Origin: Desulforamulus ferrireducens
Lineage (GTDB): Bacteria > Bacillota > Desulfotomaculia > Desulfotomaculales > Desulfotomaculaceae
Direction: 5' to 3'
DNA: 64,000 bases
NCBI RefSeq assembly: GCF_002005145.1
Contig: NZ_CP019698.1
Location: 372,001 to 436,000 of the forward strand
The position numbers were made by a program, and so were the translations under genes. How positions within the stretch are numbered: the first letter of the stretch is position 1; every line of letters starts with the position of its first letter. Shown here in pieces: positions 21,612 to 31,572 of this stretch. Under the pieces are notes generated by a model. It was not told the DNA's origin. It did no database searches and saw only the letters and a list, made by a program, of their open reading frames with translations.

Positions 21612-21980
21612 TTGCTTATCAAACCTGACCGTAAAGCGATCCGTGCAAAACGTCGTCGCAGAGTACGGAATAAGATTCTGGGCACAGCGGCAAGACCACG
21701 TCTTAACGTTTTCCGCAGCCTAAACAACATTTATGCCCAACTTATCAACGATGAAGCAGGCGTGACCGTGGTTGCTGCTTCAACCCTATCGCCGGAATTG
21801 AAGGGCCAACTAAAGAATGGTTGCAATATCGAAGCTGCTAAAGCTGTTGGTAACTTGATCGGTAAATTGGCTCAGGAGAAGGGTATTAAAGAAGTTGTAT
21901 TTGACCGCGCTGGTTACCTGTACCATGGCCGCGTGAAGGCCCTGGCTGATGGTGCCAGAGAAGCAGGGTTGGACTTCTAG
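21612..21980 (+). CDS. rplR: 50S ribosomal protein L18
   Basis: L18 carries 5S rRNA to the central protuberance. TTG 21612 ([19 protein letters not shown]) follows GGAAGGAG by about 10 bases. It has 122 residues, with the typical ending [20 protein letters not shown]. Confidence 0.97.
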   Translation: MLIKPDRKAIRAKRRRRVRNKILGTAARPRLNVFRSLNNIYAQLINDEAGVTVVAASTLSPELKGQLKNGCNIEAAKAVGNLIGKLAQEKGIKEVVFDRAGYLYHGRVKALADGAREAGLDF

Positions 21981-22010
21981 TCTCACAGACAAAGGAGGGA
22001 AGCAAACCAC

Positions 22011-22511
22011 ATGGCAAGAATTGACGCCAGCAAGTTAGAACTGTCCGAAAAGGTAGTATTTATAAACCGTGTCGCCAAAGTTGTTAAGGGTGGTCGGCGT
22101 TTTAGCTTTTCCGCTCTGGTAGTTGTTGGCGACGGCAATGGTCACGTGGGTGCTGGTCTTGGTAAAGCTAGTGAAGTTCCCGAAGCAATTCGCAAGGGGA
22201 TTGAAGATGCTAAGAAAAACATGATCGAAGTACCCTTAAATGGAACCACAATTACACACCAAGTACTTGGTCGTTTTGGCGCCGGCAAAGTTTTAATGAA
22301 GCCTGCTGCTAAAGGTACCGGTGTTATCGCCGGTGGTCCTGTACGTGCCATCTTAGAACTGGCAGGGGTGCGGGACATTTTAACCAAATCCCTGGGTTCC
22401 AACAATGCCAACAACATGGTAAACGCCACTATGGAAGGCCTTAAGCAGTTAAAGACTCCCGAAGAAGTGGCACGCCTGCGTGGCAAAACCGTTGAAGAAC
22501 TGTTAGGTTAG
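22011..22511 (+). CDS. rpsE: 30S ribosomal protein S5
   Basis: S5 is a fidelity protein at the mRNA entry channel. It has 166 residues from ATG 22011 after AAAGGAGGGAAGC. The dsRNA-binding-like N domain ([19 protein letters not shown]) and the [19 protein letters not shown] segment are intact. Confidence 0.98.
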   Translation: MARIDASKLELSEKVVFINRVAKVVKGGRRFSFSALVVVGDGNGHVGAGLGKASEVPEAIRKGIEDAKKNMIEVPLNGTTITHQVLGRFGAGKVLMKPAAKGTGVIAGGPVRAILELAGVRDILTKSLGSNNANNMVNATMEGLKQLKTPEEVARLRGKTVEELLG

Positions 22512-22522
22512 GGGGACGGACA

Positions 22523-22702
22523 ATGGCCAACCTAAAAATTACCCTGGTTCGGAGTCTGATCGGTAAACCGGAGACTCAAAGAAAAGTAGTCCGTGCTCTG
22601 GGCTTGGGTAAAACCAATAGTGTTGTCGAAAAAGCTGATACTCCCCAAATCAGGGGAATGATCAACAAAGTATCTCACCTGGTTAAGGTTGAGGAAGCCT
22701 AA
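22523..22702 (+). CDS. rpmD: 50S ribosomal protein L30
   Basis: Only 59 residues. The reading frame from ATG 22523 begins [20 protein letters not shown] and contains the family motif [26 protein letters not shown] lies upstream, and the TAA at 22700-22702 overlaps the rplO ribosome binding site. It sits at its standard position between rpsE and rplO. Confidence 0.96.
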   Translation: MANLKITLVRSLIGKPETQRKVVRALGLGKTNSVVEKADTPQIRGMINKVSHLVKVEEA

Positions 22703-22716
22703 AGGAGGTGTACCGG

Positions 22717-23157
22717 TTGAATCTTTCTGAATTAAGACCGGCTCCGGGATCAAGAAGAAAACCCACCCGTAAGGGTCAGGGGATTGGTTCCGGTTTAGGT
22801 AAAACTTCCGGTAAAGGTCACAAGGGTCAAAAAGCTAGATCCGGTGGCGGTGTACGCCCTGGTTTTGAAGGCGGACAAATGCCTTTACAGCGCCGGTTCC
22901 CTAAGAGGGGCTTCACAAACATTTTTAAGAAGAAGATCACTGCCATTAACCTGGATGATCTCAATGTTTTTGAACCCGGCACTGAAGTAACACCTGAATT
23001 ATTGTTAGAAATGGGAGTAATCAAAAAGATCGGCGATGGCGTGAAGATCTTAGGCGATGGTGCTTTGGAAAAAGCTTTAACTGTCAAAGTTCATGCCTTT
23101 AGTAAGTCTGCAGCAGAGAAGATTGTCGCTGCTGGCGGTAAAGCCGAGGTGATCTAG
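22717..23157 (+). CDS. rplO: 50S ribosomal protein L15
   Basis: L15 is a late 23S assembly protein. TTG 22717 ([20 protein letters not shown]) is selected because AAAGGAGGTG ends 6 bases earlier; the in-frame GTG 22708 lies within that site. It has 146 residues, with the Gly/Lys-rich N-terminal extension [20 protein letters not shown]. It is followed by secY one base after the stop. Confidence 0.97.
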   Translation: MNLSELRPAPGSRRKPTRKGQGIGSGLGKTSGKGHKGQKARSGGGVRPGFEGGQMPLQRRFPKRGFTNIFKKKITAINLDDLNVFEPGTEVTPELLLEMGVIKKIGDGVKILGDGALEKALTVKVHAFSKSAAEKIVAAGGKAEVI

Positions 23158-23158
23158 G

Positions 23159-24418
23159 GTGTTAGACAGCCTAAAAACTGCGTTCAAACTAAATGAACTG
23201 CGTAGCAAGCTGCTGTTTACCCTGGCAATGCTGTTTGTCTTCCGGGTGGGTGCCCATATACCGGTACCTGGCATTAACCCGGAGGTTTTTGCCAACCTGT
23301 TGACCAAAGGACAGTTACTGGGCTTTTTTGATGTAATTTCCGGTGGTGCTTTCAAGAACGCAAGTATCTTTGCTATGAGTATCACCCCATACATCAACGC
23401 ATCCATTATCATGCAGCTTCTCACGGTGGTTATTCCCCACCTGGAGAGGTTAGCCAAGGAAGGCGAAGAAGGGCGCAAGAAGATTACCCAGTATACCCGT
23501 TACTTTACAGCAGTACTTGCTTTTATTCAGGCCATAGGCATGTCAGTGGCGCTGAAGGGAGCACTGGTTAATCCCAGTGTACTAAACTACCTAATAGTAG
23601 CCATTACATTCACTGCTGGTACCGTGTTGTTAATGTGGATTGGTGAACAAATCACAGACAAAGGCATTGGTAACGGTATCTCCTTACTAATCTTTGCCGG
23701 TATTGTTTCCAGACTTCCATCAGCACTTGTCAGCATTGTTGAATATTTGCAGGCAGGTACTATTAATATCATAAGCGTACTGGTTCTGATTATTATTGGT
23801 GGGATAGTAATTGCAGCTGTTGTTGCGGTACAGGAAGGACAACGTCGCATTCCTGTACAATATGCCAAACGTGTAGTGGGTCGCCGGATCTACGGCGGTC
23901 AAACTTCCCACTTACCTTTAAAGGTTAACCAGGCTGGTGTTATACCGATCATCTTTGCTTCATCATTACTAATGTTTCCAGGTCAAATTGCTTCATGGTT
24001 CCAGGGCAATGCTGTGGCAGACTGGTATCTTAGATGGTTTAGCTGGGGTGGCGTATTAAATAGCATCTTATATGCCTTGTTAATTATCGGGTTTACTTAC
24101 TTCTATACTGCAGTAATCATGAACCCCAATGACATGGCAGAGAACATCAAGAAATACGGCGGCTTTATTCCTGGACTGCGTCCGGGTCGCTCCACTGCTG
24201 AATATATCGGTAAGGTATTGAGTAGAATTACGTTGGCAGGCGCCATTTTCTTGGCATTGATTGCAGTTTTGCCGAACATCATTCTTCCTTTAACTAAGAT
24301 ACCGAATATTTATTTTGGTGGTACCGCCCTGTTGATTGTTGTTGGTGTTTCACTAGATACGATGAAGCAGATTGAATCTCACCTGCTCATGCGGAGCTAC
24401 CAAGGTTTCCTGAAGTAA
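23159..24418 (+). CDS. secY: Preprotein translocase subunit SecY
   Basis: The channel subunit of the Sec translocon, an integral membrane protein of 419 residues with about ten hydrophobic segments. The GTG 23159 start ([20 protein letters not shown]) is one base after the rplO stop. The plug/TM2 region [15 protein letters not shown]-type sequence ([20 protein letters not shown]) is recognisable, as are the cytosolic loop [19 protein letters not shown] and the C-terminal RSYQGFLK. map follows directly, with no adk in between. Confidence 0.98.
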   Translation: MLDSLKTAFKLNELRSKLLFTLAMLFVFRVGAHIPVPGINPEVFANLLTKGQLLGFFDVISGGAFKNASIFAMSITPYINASIIMQLLTVVIPHLERLAKEGEEGRKKITQYTRYFTAVLAFIQAIGMSVALKGALVNPSVLNYLIVAITFTAGTVLLMWIGEQITDKGIGNGISLLIFAGIVSRLPSALVSIVEYLQAGTINIISVLVLIIIGGIVIAAVVAVQEGQRRIPVQYAKRVVGRRIYGGQTSHLPLKVNQAGVIPIIFASSLLMFPGQIASWFQGNAVADWYLRWFSWGGVLNSILYALLIIGFTYFYTAVIMNPNDMAENIKKYGGFIPGLRPGRSTAEYIGKVLSRITLAGAIFLALIAVLPNIILPLTKIPNIYFGGTALLIVVGVSLDTMKQIESHLLMRSYQGFLK

Positions 24419-24422
24419 GCTG

Positions 24423-25178
24423 GTGAAAAAGATGATTACAATTAAAAATGATAGAGAATTAAACTATATGCGGGATGCTGGAAGGGTTGTTGCCGAAGCC
24501 TTTGAAATATTAAAGGACATGGTAGGGCCTGGTGTGAGCACCAAGGAACTGGATGCCAAGGCGGAGGATTTTATTCGCAGCCGTGGTGCACGTCCTGCTT
24601 TCAAGGGGTACGGTGGCTTCCCAGCTACCCTGTGCACCTCTGTTAATGAAGAGGTGGTGCATGGGATCCCCAGTTTAAGAAATTTGGAAAATGGGGATAT
24701 TATTAGCATTGACTGTGGTGCGGTAATAAATGGGTATGTTGGTGACAGTGCCATAACTCTTCCAGTAGGTGTGGTAAGTTCTGAGGCACTTAAGTTACTT
24801 AAGGTAACCGAGGAATCCCTTTATGCCGGTATTGCTCAAGCAGTGGAAGGAAACCGGTTAAGCGATATTTCCCATGCTGTTCAGCAATGTGTGGAAAGTC
24901 AGGGTATGTCGGTTGTGCGGGACTATGTTGGGCATGGTATTGGGTCCCAAATGCATGAAGACCCGCAAATTCCTAATTATGGTCCTCCTGGCCGCGGGCC
25001 CAGGCTGAAGAAAGGGATGACATTGGCAATAGAACCCATGGTAAACCTGGGCACCTTTGAGGTTCGTACACTGTCGGACAATTGGACTGTGGTCACTCTA
25101 GATGGCAGGTTGTCGGCCCACTTTGAACATACAATTGCCATAACCGATGATACACCAGAAATTCTAACAAAACTTTAA
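24423..25178 (+). CDS. map: Methionine aminopeptidase, type I
   Basis: Removes the initiator methionine from nascent proteins using a two-metal centre. It has 251 residues from GTG 24423; ATG 24432 ([18 protein letters not shown]) is an alternative start. The metal ligands appear in [18 protein letters not shown] (two Asp), [14 protein letters not shown] (His), AIEPMV (Glu) and FEHTIAI (Glu). Substrate-pocket residues [18 protein letters not shown] are conserved. It is followed without a gap by the KOW-type gene. Confidence 0.97.
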   Translation: MKKMITIKNDRELNYMRDAGRVVAEAFEILKDMVGPGVSTKELDAKAEDFIRSRGARPAFKGYGGFPATLCTSVNEEVVHGIPSLRNLENGDIISIDCGAVINGYVGDSAITLPVGVVSSEALKLLKVTEESLYAGIAQAVEGNRLSDISHAVQQCVESQGMSVVRDYVGHGIGSQMHEDPQIPNYGPPGRGPRLKKGMTLAIEPMVNLGTFEVRTLSDNWTVVTLDGRLSAHFEHTIAITDDTPEILTKL

Positions 25179-25499
25179 GTGGCCAAGGACACGAAGAGGG
25201 TGTTGGAGGTGCAAGGTTTGGTTGATGAAGTGAGGCCCGGTCAACTGGTGAGTTCGACCCAGGGGCGTGATACGGGAAGGTACTACTTGGTAGTTAGCAA
25301 ATCCGAAGATGGTTTTATTTTGGTTACAGACGGTGAGTATCGAGGGATAGAAAAACCCAAGAAAAAGAACCCGAAGCACCTCAAATTTTGGCCACAGTTT
25401 TCTGAGAAAATGGCAGAAAGACTGGCCAATAAGAGCAAAGTAACCAATGCAGAAATCATGGCGGAAATCGGCGAACTGTTAAGGCTGCTCCAAGGGTAA
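25179..25499 (+). CDS. KOW-domain (L14e-like) RNA-binding protein
   Basis: A 106-residue protein starting at the GTG immediately after the map stop. The N-terminal half, [20 protein letters not shown], followed by [18 protein letters not shown], has the KOW/SH3-like pattern seen in L14e-type ribosomal proteins. The C-terminal half is Lys-rich and then helical. Genes of this type are common between map and infA in clostridia; the function is unknown, and an RNA-binding role is inferred. The intergenic spacing of 0 to map and 35 to infA suggests co-transcription. Confidence 0.75.
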   Translation: MAKDTKRVLEVQGLVDEVRPGQLVSSTQGRDTGRYYLVVSKSEDGFILVTDGEYRGIEKPKKKNPKHLKFWPQFSEKMAERLANKSKVTNAEIMAEIGELLRLLQG

Positions 25500-25534
25500 C
25501 CTTACTCAAAGGCAAGGAGGTTGGGGAGATAGCA

Positions 25535-25753
25535 ATGTCTAAAAATGATGTTATAGAAGTTGAAGGCAAGGTTTTAGAGCCGCTACCGAATGCGATGTTT
25601 CGGGTGGAACTTCAAAACGGACATAAAGTATTGGCCCATGTATCGGGCAAAATTCGTATGAACTTCATCCGTATACTACCTGGCGACAGGGTTACGGTGG
25701 AACTGTCTCCATATGACTTAACCCGGGGTCGCATCGTTTACCGTTTTAAGTAA
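25535..25753 (+). CDS. infA: Translation initiation factor IF-1
   Basis: A 72-residue OB-fold factor that occupies the 30S A site during initiation. It starts [20 protein letters not shown] and has the signature [28 protein letters not shown] in outline. The ribosome binding site is AAGGAGGTTGGGGAG. It lies in the usual map-infA-rpmJ-rpsM context. Confidence 0.98.
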   Translation: MSKNDVIEVEGKVLEPLPNAMFRVELQNGHKVLAHVSGKIRMNFIRILPGDRVTVELSPYDLTRGRIVYRFK

Positions 25754-25894
<141 letters not shown>

Positions 25895-25912
25895 CACGGG
25901 AGGTGTAATCGA

Positions 25913-26284
25913 ATGGCACGTATTGCCGGGGTGGACCTGCCGAAAGATAAAAGGTCAGTAATCGCGCTTACCTATATTTATGGCATTGGTAAACCCACCG
26001 CTGAAAAAATTCTGGCACAAACCGGAGTAAATCCAGACACCAGAATAAAAGATTTAACAGAAGAAGAAGTCAACAAACTGCGTGATTATATTGACAAGAA
26101 TGTTAAGGTTGAAGGTGATCTGCGCAGGGAAGTTGCTCTTAACATTAAGCGTCTGATTGAAATTGGATGCTATAGGGGCCTCAGACACCGTCGCGGACTA
26201 CCAGTTCGTGGACAGCGTACAAAAACCAACGCTCGTACCCGTAAGGGTCCCAAGAGAACTGTTGGTGCAAAACGCAAGAAGTAA
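25913..26284 (+). CDS. rpsM: 30S ribosomal protein S13
   Basis: S13 in the 30S head bridges to the 50S subunit. It has 123 residues, starting [21 protein letters not shown], with the helix-hairpin-helix [11 protein letters not shown] and the C-terminal [20 protein letters not shown] tail. Start of the alpha-operon portion. Confidence 0.98.
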   Translation: MARIAGVDLPKDKRSVIALTYIYGIGKPTAEKILAQTGVNPDTRIKDLTEEEVNKLRDYIDKNVKVEGDLRREVALNIKRLIEIGCYRGLRHRRGLPVRGQRTKTNARTRKGPKRTVGAKRKK

Positions 26285-26309
26285 GGGTGAAAGGGGGTAA
26301 ATAACAAAC

Positions 26310-26699
26310 ATGGCGCGTCGCCAAATAAGAGCAAAACGTAAGGAAAAGAAAAACATTGAACAAGGTGTGGCTCATATTAAGTCCACCTTTAACAATACCA
26401 TTGTTACCATTACTGACCTGAAGGGCAATACTCTGGGGTGGTCCAGCGCTGGTCAGGTAGGCTTTAAGGGTTCTCGTAAAAGCACTCCCTTTGCCGCCCA
26501 AATGGCTGCTGAAGCCGCTGCTAAAGATGCCATGGAACATGGTTTAAAGGAAGTTGAAGTTACTGTAAAAGGACCTGGCTCCGGTCGTGAAGCAGCAATT
26601 CGTTCTCTGCAAGCTGCCGGTTTAGAAGTTAATATGATTAAAGATGTTACCCCAATTCCACACAATGGCTGCCGGCCGCCCAAGCGCCGGAGAGTTTAA
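26310..26699 (+). CDS. rpsK: 30S ribosomal protein S11
   Basis: S11 lies on the platform near the E site. It has 129 residues with ATG 26310; [20 protein letters not shown]-like sequence and the C-terminal [18 protein letters not shown] are characteristic. AAAGGGGGTAAA acts as the ribosome binding site. Confidence 0.98.
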   Translation: MARRQIRAKRKEKKNIEQGVAHIKSTFNNTIVTITDLKGNTLGWSSAGQVGFKGSRKSTPFAAQMAAEAAAKDAMEHGLKEVEVTVKGPGSGREAAIRSLQAAGLEVNMIKDVTPIPHNGCRPPKRRRV

Positions 26700-26719
26700 A
26701 GGGAGGTGCGTGAGTTTCC

Positions 26720-27346
26720 ATGGCAAGATACACTGGTCCACAGTGCCGTTTGTGTCGGCGGGAAGGCCTGAAGTTGTATTTGAAGGGAGACCGCTGCTAC
26801 ACCGGTAAATGTGCAGTTGACCGCCGTAGCTATGCTCCCGGACAACACGGCCAAGGTCGCAAAAAAGCTTCTGAATATGGTATCCAATTACGTGCTAAGC
26901 AAAAAGCCCGTCGTATCTATGGTGTTTTAGAGAAACCCTTCCGCACATACTTTGAACGTGCAGAGCGTCAGGGCGGTATTGCTGGCGAAAACCTGTTACG
27001 TTTATTAGAGCGTCGTTTAGATAACGTGGTTTATCGCTTAGGTTTGGGAGCCTCCAGAGTGGAAGCTCGTCAACTGGTACTGCATGGCCACTTTACCGTA
27101 AATGGCAAGAAGGTAAACATTCCATCCTTCCAAGTGCGTGTAGGGGACGAAATTGCTGTTGCTGAAAAGAGCAGAAGTTCTGCTCGTATTAAAGAGCTAA
27201 TCGAAAGAGCAGCAGACCGTACTCCGCCGGCTTGGTTAGAGTATGATGCACAGGAAGTTAAAGGTAGAGTTGTAGCTTTACCAAACCGGGATCAAATCGA
27301 CGTACCGGTAGAAGAACATTTAATCGTCGAACTGTATTCCAGGTAA
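26720..27346 (+). CDS. rpsD: 30S ribosomal protein S4, zinc-binding type
   Basis: S4 starts 30S assembly and represses the alpha operon in many bacteria. It has 208 residues. The N terminus holds Cys9, Cys12, Cys26 and Cys31, the zinc-binding form. The S4 RNA-binding domain ([20 protein letters not shown]) lies at about residues 95-155. GGAGGTGCG precedes ATG 26720. Confidence 0.98.
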   Translation: MARYTGPQCRLCRREGLKLYLKGDRCYTGKCAVDRRSYAPGQHGQGRKKASEYGIQLRAKQKARRIYGVLEKPFRTYFERAERQGGIAGENLLRLLERRLDNVVYRLGLGASRVEARQLVLHGHFTVNGKKVNIPSFQVRVGDEIAVAEKSRSSARIKELIERAADRTPPAWLEYDAQEVKGRVVALPNRDQIDVPVEEHLIVELYSR

Positions 27347-27395
27347 TTGGTCGGTTATATGTTAGTTCCGGTCCGGCCAAAGGAGGGTTACCGAA

Positions 27396-28343
27396 TTGTT
27401 GGAGATTGAAAAGCCGAAGATTGAGATTGTGGAACAGAGTGAGGATAACACCTACGGTAAATTTGTAGTAGAACCGTTGGAGCGAGGCTATGGGATTACC
27501 CTAGGCAATTCTCTGCGTCGGATTCTACTTTCCTCTCTACCTGGAGCTGCTGTAACCTCAGTGAAAATTGAAGGTGTGCTACACGAATTTAGCACTATTC
27601 CAGGAGTTCGGGAGGACGTTACCGATATTATCCTGAACCTGAAAAATCTTTGTCTCAAGATACACAGCGACGAGGAAAAGGTACTCAGGGTAGAAGCCCA
27701 AACCGAAGGCCCCGTCACTGCCGGTGACATAATAACTGATGCAGATGTGGAAATCTTAAACCCAGAGCTTCACTTGGCAACCCTGGATACAGGTGCCCGT
27801 TTGTTTATGGAAATTACCGTAAACAAAGGTCGTGGCTATTCTTCCGCTGAGAAGAATAAAAAAGGTGAACACATTATTGGTGTAATTCCCATCGATTCGA
27901 TTTATACACCGGTACGTAAGGTGAACTACACTGTGGAGAACACCCGTGTAGGTCAGATTACAGACTACGACAAGCTCACTCTTGAGGTCTGGACCAACGG
28001 CAGTATCCGACCGGACGAGGCCACCAGTCTATCAGCCAAAATTTTAAGCGAGCATCTAAGACTGTTTATGGGATTAACCGAAACCGTTAACGATGTGGAA
28101 ATTATGGTTGAAAAAGAAGAGGAGCAAAAGGACAAGATTCTGGAAATGACCATTGAGGAACTTGACCTGTCTGTACGCTCCTACAACTGCCTGAAACGGG
28201 CTGGTATCAACACGGTAGAAGAACTAATTCAGCGTAATGAAGAGGATATGATGAAAGTTCGTAACCTTGGTAAGAAATCGCTGGAAGAAGTAGTTAATAA
28301 ATTACACGAGTTAGGCCTGTCACTAAGGAATGACGACGAGTAA
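27396..28343 (+). CDS. rpoA: DNA-directed RNA polymerase subunit alpha
   Basis: The assembly and activator-contact subunit. TTG 27396 ([18 protein letters not shown]) follows AAAGGAGGGTTACC. It has 315 residues: the dimerisation domain at 1-230 with [21 protein letters not shown], a linker, and the C-terminal domain at about 245-315 with [19 protein letters not shown] and [13 protein letters not shown], which binds UP elements. Confidence 0.98.
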   Translation: MLEIEKPKIEIVEQSEDNTYGKFVVEPLERGYGITLGNSLRRILLSSLPGAAVTSVKIEGVLHEFSTIPGVREDVTDIILNLKNLCLKIHSDEEKVLRVEAQTEGPVTAGDIITDADVEILNPELHLATLDTGARLFMEITVNKGRGYSSAEKNKKGEHIIGVIPIDSIYTPVRKVNYTVENTRVGQITDYDKLTLEVWTNGSIRPDEATSLSAKILSEHLRLFMGLTETVNDVEIMVEKEEEQKDKILEMTIEELDLSVRSYNCLKRAGINTVEELIQRNEEDMMKVRNLGKKSLEEVVNKLHELGLSLRNDDE

Positions 28344-28357
28344 GGGAGGGACGAAAT

Positions 28358-28696
28358 GTGGGCTATCGCAGATTTGGTCTAACCACTGGCCACCGCAAAG
28401 CTATGCTGAGAAACCTCGTTACCTCTTTGTTCAGGGATGAGAGAATCCAGACCACTGAACCCAGGGCTAAAGATGTTCGCAGTATCGCCGAGAAGCTGGT
28501 TACTGTTGCCAAAAAAGGCGACCTGGCTGCTCGCCGCCAGTGCTTAGAATACATTTACGAAGAAGAAGTAGTAAGAAAACTTTTTGATACCATCGCTCCG
28601 AAATATGCTGAACGCCAGGGTGGATATACCCGTATTGTTAAGGTAGGTTATCGCCGGGGTGACGCAGCAGAAATGGTGCTGCTTGAATTAGTATAA
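28358..28696 (+). CDS. rplQ: 50S ribosomal protein L17
   Basis: L17 lies at the tunnel exit. GTG 28358 ([20 protein letters not shown]) follows AAGGGAGGGACG; an ATG two bases earlier is in another frame. It has 112 residues. It closes the alpha-operon portion; two hairpins lie just downstream. Confidence 0.98.
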   Translation: MGYRRFGLTTGHRKAMLRNLVTSLFRDERIQTTEPRAKDVRSIAEKLVTVAKKGDLAARRQCLEYIYEEEVVRKLFDTIAPKYAERQGGYTRIVKVGYRRGDAAEMVLLELV

Positions 28697-28760
28697 TTCC
28701 AGGCGTAAGTAATGGCGGAAACCCCGGACCTGTGGTTTCCGTTTCGCCTTGCCTAAAAAG

Positions 28761-28804
28761 ACAAAAGCCCCGGGGGTGTATTGCAGAAGCCCCGGGGTTT
28801 TTGT
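28761..28804 (+). terminator. Intrinsic terminator after rplQ
   Basis: An ACAAAAGCCCCGGG arm pairs with CCCCGGGGTTTTTGT, followed by more T. An additional hairpin without a U-run (CGGAAACC/GGTTTCCG, about 28716-28741) precedes it. Together they should end the ribosomal transcript before the ECF genes. Confidence 0.9.
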
Positions 28805-28849
28805 CTAGGGGTGTTGGCGGGCCTAAGTTTACAAGCATTGTTAATAACC

Positions 28850-28930
28850 TGGCCATTGGCCATTAGCCGTTAGTCATTGGCGTTAAACCCAATAAGCCAA
28901 AAGCCAACGGCCAATGGCTAATGGCCAATA
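28850..28930 (+). repeat. GGCC-rich inverted repeat
   Basis: Alternating GGCCATTGGCCATTAGCC units (about 28851-28868) and the complementary AGCCAACGGCCAATGGCTA units (about 28901-28921) form a long imperfect palindrome in the rplQ-ecfA1 gap. It includes the upstream in-frame ATG 28921, which is a reason to reject that as the ecfA1 start. First of a family seen repeatedly further along the window. Confidence 0.8.
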
Positions 28931-28956
28931 ACAAAAAGGAAATTTTAAGGTGCCAT

Positions 28957-29793
28957 ATGGAAAACAACAGGGTTATTGTGCAAATTCACGGGGTTTCCTT
29001 TGCCTACCCAGAGGCCGGAGGGAAATACGCCCTGGATAACATCAGCCTGGAAATATTAGCCGGGGAAATGATAGCACTTTTAGGGGCCAACGGTTCGGGT
29101 AAGTCTACCCTGGCCAGGCTGCTTAACGGGTTATTGTTGCCCGGCAAAGGACAGGTGCTGGTGGATGGGCTTGATACCAGTGATGAAAAAATACACTGGC
29201 AGCTACGGCAAAAGGTGGGAATGGTTTTTCAAAACCCTGACAACCAACTGGTGGCAGCCCTGGTGGAAGAAGAACTGGCCTTTGGTCTGGAGAATCTGGG
29301 TTTAGACCCGCTGATCATGCGTGAGCGCATTGAGCAAATCAGTAACCAATTTGGTATTAGTGAATTGCTACCATATCCTCCTCACAGGTTGTCCGGGGGA
29401 CAAAAGCAAAGGGTGGCCATAGCTTCCGTACTGGCCTTAGAACCAGAGGTATTGGTTCTGGATGAGCCCACCTCCATGCTGGACCCCGGGGGGCGCCAGC
29501 AAGTAATGAAAGAATTGAGCCGCTTAAAACAATTGGGGAAAACCATTATCCTGGTCACCCATGACATGTACGAAGCGCTTTTAGCCGACCGGGTGGTCAT
29601 TTTAAAAGAAGGAAAGCTTGTTTTTCAGGGCAACCCCCAGCACTGCTTTTCCCAGGAGGAACAGTTAGCGCACATGGGTTTAGAAATACCCACGGGCAGG
29701 CGCCTGGCGCAGCGACTTAAACAAAGGGGTTTTGCTATTCCCGATGGTCTGCTAACTGTAAAGGATTGGGTTGAATTCCTATGTCAAAAATAA
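28957..29793 (+). CDS. ecfA1: ECF transporter ATPase EcfA1
   Basis: One of two ATPases energising energy-coupling-factor vitamin or metal importers at the inner face of the membrane. ATG 28957 (MENNRVIVQIHGVSFAYPE) follows TAAGGTG; an earlier ATG at 28921 lies in a repeat. The 278 residues show Walker A GANGSGKST, Q-loop VFQNPDNQL, signature LSGGQKQR, Walker B VLVLDEPTSMLDP and the switch His (VTHD). The 3' end overlaps ecfA2 by 13 bases. The substrate-specific S component is not nearby. Confidence 0.95.
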   Translation: MENNRVIVQIHGVSFAYPEAGGKYALDNISLEILAGEMIALLGANGSGKSTLARLLNGLLLPGKGQVLVDGLDTSDEKIHWQLRQKVGMVFQNPDNQLVAALVEEELAFGLENLGLDPLIMRERIEQISNQFGISELLPYPPHRLSGGQKQRVAIASVLALEPEVLVLDEPTSMLDPGGRQQVMKELSRLKQLGKTIILVTHDMYEALLADRVVILKEGKLVFQGNPQHCFSQEEQLAHMGLEIPTGRRLAQRLKQRGFAIPDGLLTVKDWVEFLCQK

Positions 29794-30647
29794 TTGAGGT
29801 AGAAAACCTGCAGCTTACCTATGCCCCTAAGACTGCCATGCAACGTCAGGCTCTGCAAAATATTAACCTGACCGTGGAGAGAGGGGAATTTAGGGCTATT
29901 ATTGGCCCCCAGGGGTCCGGTAAATCCACCCTCTTACAGGTGCTGGCCGGTTTAGAGGAAGGTGTTGGCCGAGTTGTGGTTGATGGCCTTGATCTCAGCC
30001 TAAAAAAGAACCGTAATCTTCTCTGGCAGCGGGTGGGCATAATTTTTCAACAGCCCGAGCGTCAACTATTTGAGGACAACCTATACAATGATGTGGCCTT
30101 TGGACCAAAGAATATGGGTTTACCTGCTGAGGAAATCGAACGAAGGGTCAAAAAGGCGCTGCAAAAGGTCAACCTGGGAGAAGAGTACCATCACTTATCC
30201 CCCTTTAAACTCAGTGGTGGACAACAACGCAGAGCAGCCATAGCCGGCATCCTGGCCATGGAACCAAAGATTTTGCTGCTAGACGAGCCCACCGCTGGTT
30301 TAGATCCCCGGGGGCGGCAGGAGATCATGGATCTCTTTAGCCATTTATGCAGCAATCAAGGGTTGACAATCATCCTGGTGACCCATGACATGGAAGAAGT
30401 GGCACAGCGGGCTGACAAAGTGACTGTATTAAATAAAGGCAAAGTTTTTATGGAAGGTAAACCAAAAGAGATTTTTGCCCGAGGCAGTGAGTTAGCAGAA
30501 ATAGGCCTGTCTGTTCCCTTTGCCGCCGCCCTGGCCAGCGCCTTGCGGGAACGGGGCCTAAATGTTGCTAATCTAACGACACTGGCGGAGGCGGAGAGGG
30601 AAGTGGCGAGGATATTAAAGGGAAGGGCCCTAGGCCTTAAGCCTTAG
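29781..30647 (+). CDS. ecfA2: ECF transporter ATPase EcfA2
   Basis: Partner ATPase of EcfA1, 288 residues from ATG 29781. It has Walker A GPQGSGKST, Q-loop IFQQPERQLF, signature LSGGQQRR, Walker B ILLLDEPTAGLDP and VTHDMEE. Overlap with ecfA1 indicates coupling. The last ten or so codons (…GRALGLKP) are written in the GGCC-type repeat that continues past the stop, so the natural C terminus may have been altered by repeat insertion. Confidence 0.95.
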   Translation: MSKIIEVENLQLTYAPKTAMQRQALQNINLTVERGEFRAIIGPQGSGKSTLLQVLAGLEEGVGRVVVDGLDLSLKKNRNLLWQRVGIIFQQPERQLFEDNLYNDVAFGPKNMGLPAEEIERRVKKALQKVNLGEEYHHLSPFKLSGGQQRRAAIAGILAMEPKILLLDEPTAGLDPRGRQEIMDLFSHLCSNQGLTIILVTHDMEEVAQRADKVTVLNKGKVFMEGKPKEIFARGSELAEIGLSVPFAAALASALRERGLNVANLTTLAEAEREVARILKGRALGLKP

Positions 30648-30656
30648 GCCATAGGT
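30622..30656 (+). repeat. GGCC-type palindromic repeat at the end of ecfA2
   Basis: GGGCCCTAGGCCTTAAGCCTTAGGCC-type sequence, self-complementary, straddles the ecfA2 stop codon. It belongs to the same degenerate family as the copy at 28850. The remaining 60 bases to ecfT show no clear ribosome binding site or promoter. Confidence 0.65.
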
Positions 30657-30717
30657 TTTTAGGGTTTAGAGGTAATTCCTGAGGCTAGCCAAACCAACGA
30701 AATGCAGGTGCAAAAGA

Positions 30718-31530
30718 GTGTCCTTTTTTTCCAATATTACACTGGGCCAATATTATCCTGGTAATTCATTTATACATCGGTTAGACCCCAGGGCAAAACT
30801 GCTGGCCATGCCCTTAATTATGGCAGGGATCTTGCTGGCACAAGGGCCAATAGGTTACACGGTGGCCAGCCTACCACCCATTGTTGGCTATGCCCTGGCG
30901 CAGGTTCCCCTCAGCGCTCTCTGGCGAGGGATGCGTTTGCTGTGGTTTTTTCTAATCTTTAGTCTGGCACTCCAGGCTCTAACCTATCCAGGGGAGCCAC
31001 TGTGGGAATGGGGGATTATTACCATTAGTCGGGAAGGCTTGTTGCTGGGACTCAGGCTTATCTATCGTTTAGCCCTGCTTGTCCTGACGGCCATGCTACT
31101 AACTACCACCACTACACCGGTAAACCTGACAGGAGCCATGGAAAGACTTCTTAAGCCCCTAAAAAGATTGGGTGTACCGGTACATGAGTTAGCTATGATG
31201 ATGACCATTGCCCTGCGCTTTGTACCTACCCTTCTAGAGGAGGCAGAGGTGGTCATGAAGGCCCAGCAGGCAAGGGGTGGTTCCTTTACCAGCGGTAGTG
31301 TGGAGAAAAGGGTAAGAGCCGCCACCGCTTTGTTAGTTCCCCTTTTGGCCGGGTCACTTAGACGGGCAGAGGAACTGGCCATTGCCATGGAAGCCCGTTG
31401 TTATAGAGGCGATAATGGTCGCACAAAATTAAAACAATTTCAATACAACTATCAGGATTATGCAACACTAATTAGCCTGGTAGCAATTACAATCATCGTA
31501 GGGCTGGAACGTTGGACGAATCTTTTATAA
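30718..31530 (+). CDS. ecfT: ECF transporter transmembrane subunit EcfT
   Basis: The membrane scaffold that couples EcfA1A2 to exchangeable S components. GTG 30718 (MSFFSNITLGQYYPGNSFIHRLDPR) is used; its ribosome binding site is weak. It has 270 residues with several hydrophobic segments. Two coupling-helix motifs are visible: KAQQARGG at about residues 181-188 and MEARCYRG at about 223-230, the usual Ala-Arg-Gly type sites that contact the ATPases. HRLDPRAKL near the start is a family hallmark. Confidence 0.95.
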   Translation: MSFFSNITLGQYYPGNSFIHRLDPRAKLLAMPLIMAGILLAQGPIGYTVASLPPIVGYALAQVPLSALWRGMRLLWFFLIFSLALQALTYPGEPLWEWGIITISREGLLLGLRLIYRLALLVLTAMLLTTTTTPVNLTGAMERLLKPLKRLGVPVHELAMMMTIALRFVPTLLEEAEVVMKAQQARGGSFTSGSVEKRVRAATALLVPLLAGSLRRAEELAIAMEARCYRGDNGRTKLKQFQYNYQDYATLISLVAITIIVGLERWTNLL

Positions 31531-31572
31531 AACTAAGGTTTAAGGCAGGCACTGGTGGTGGAGAATAATAGC

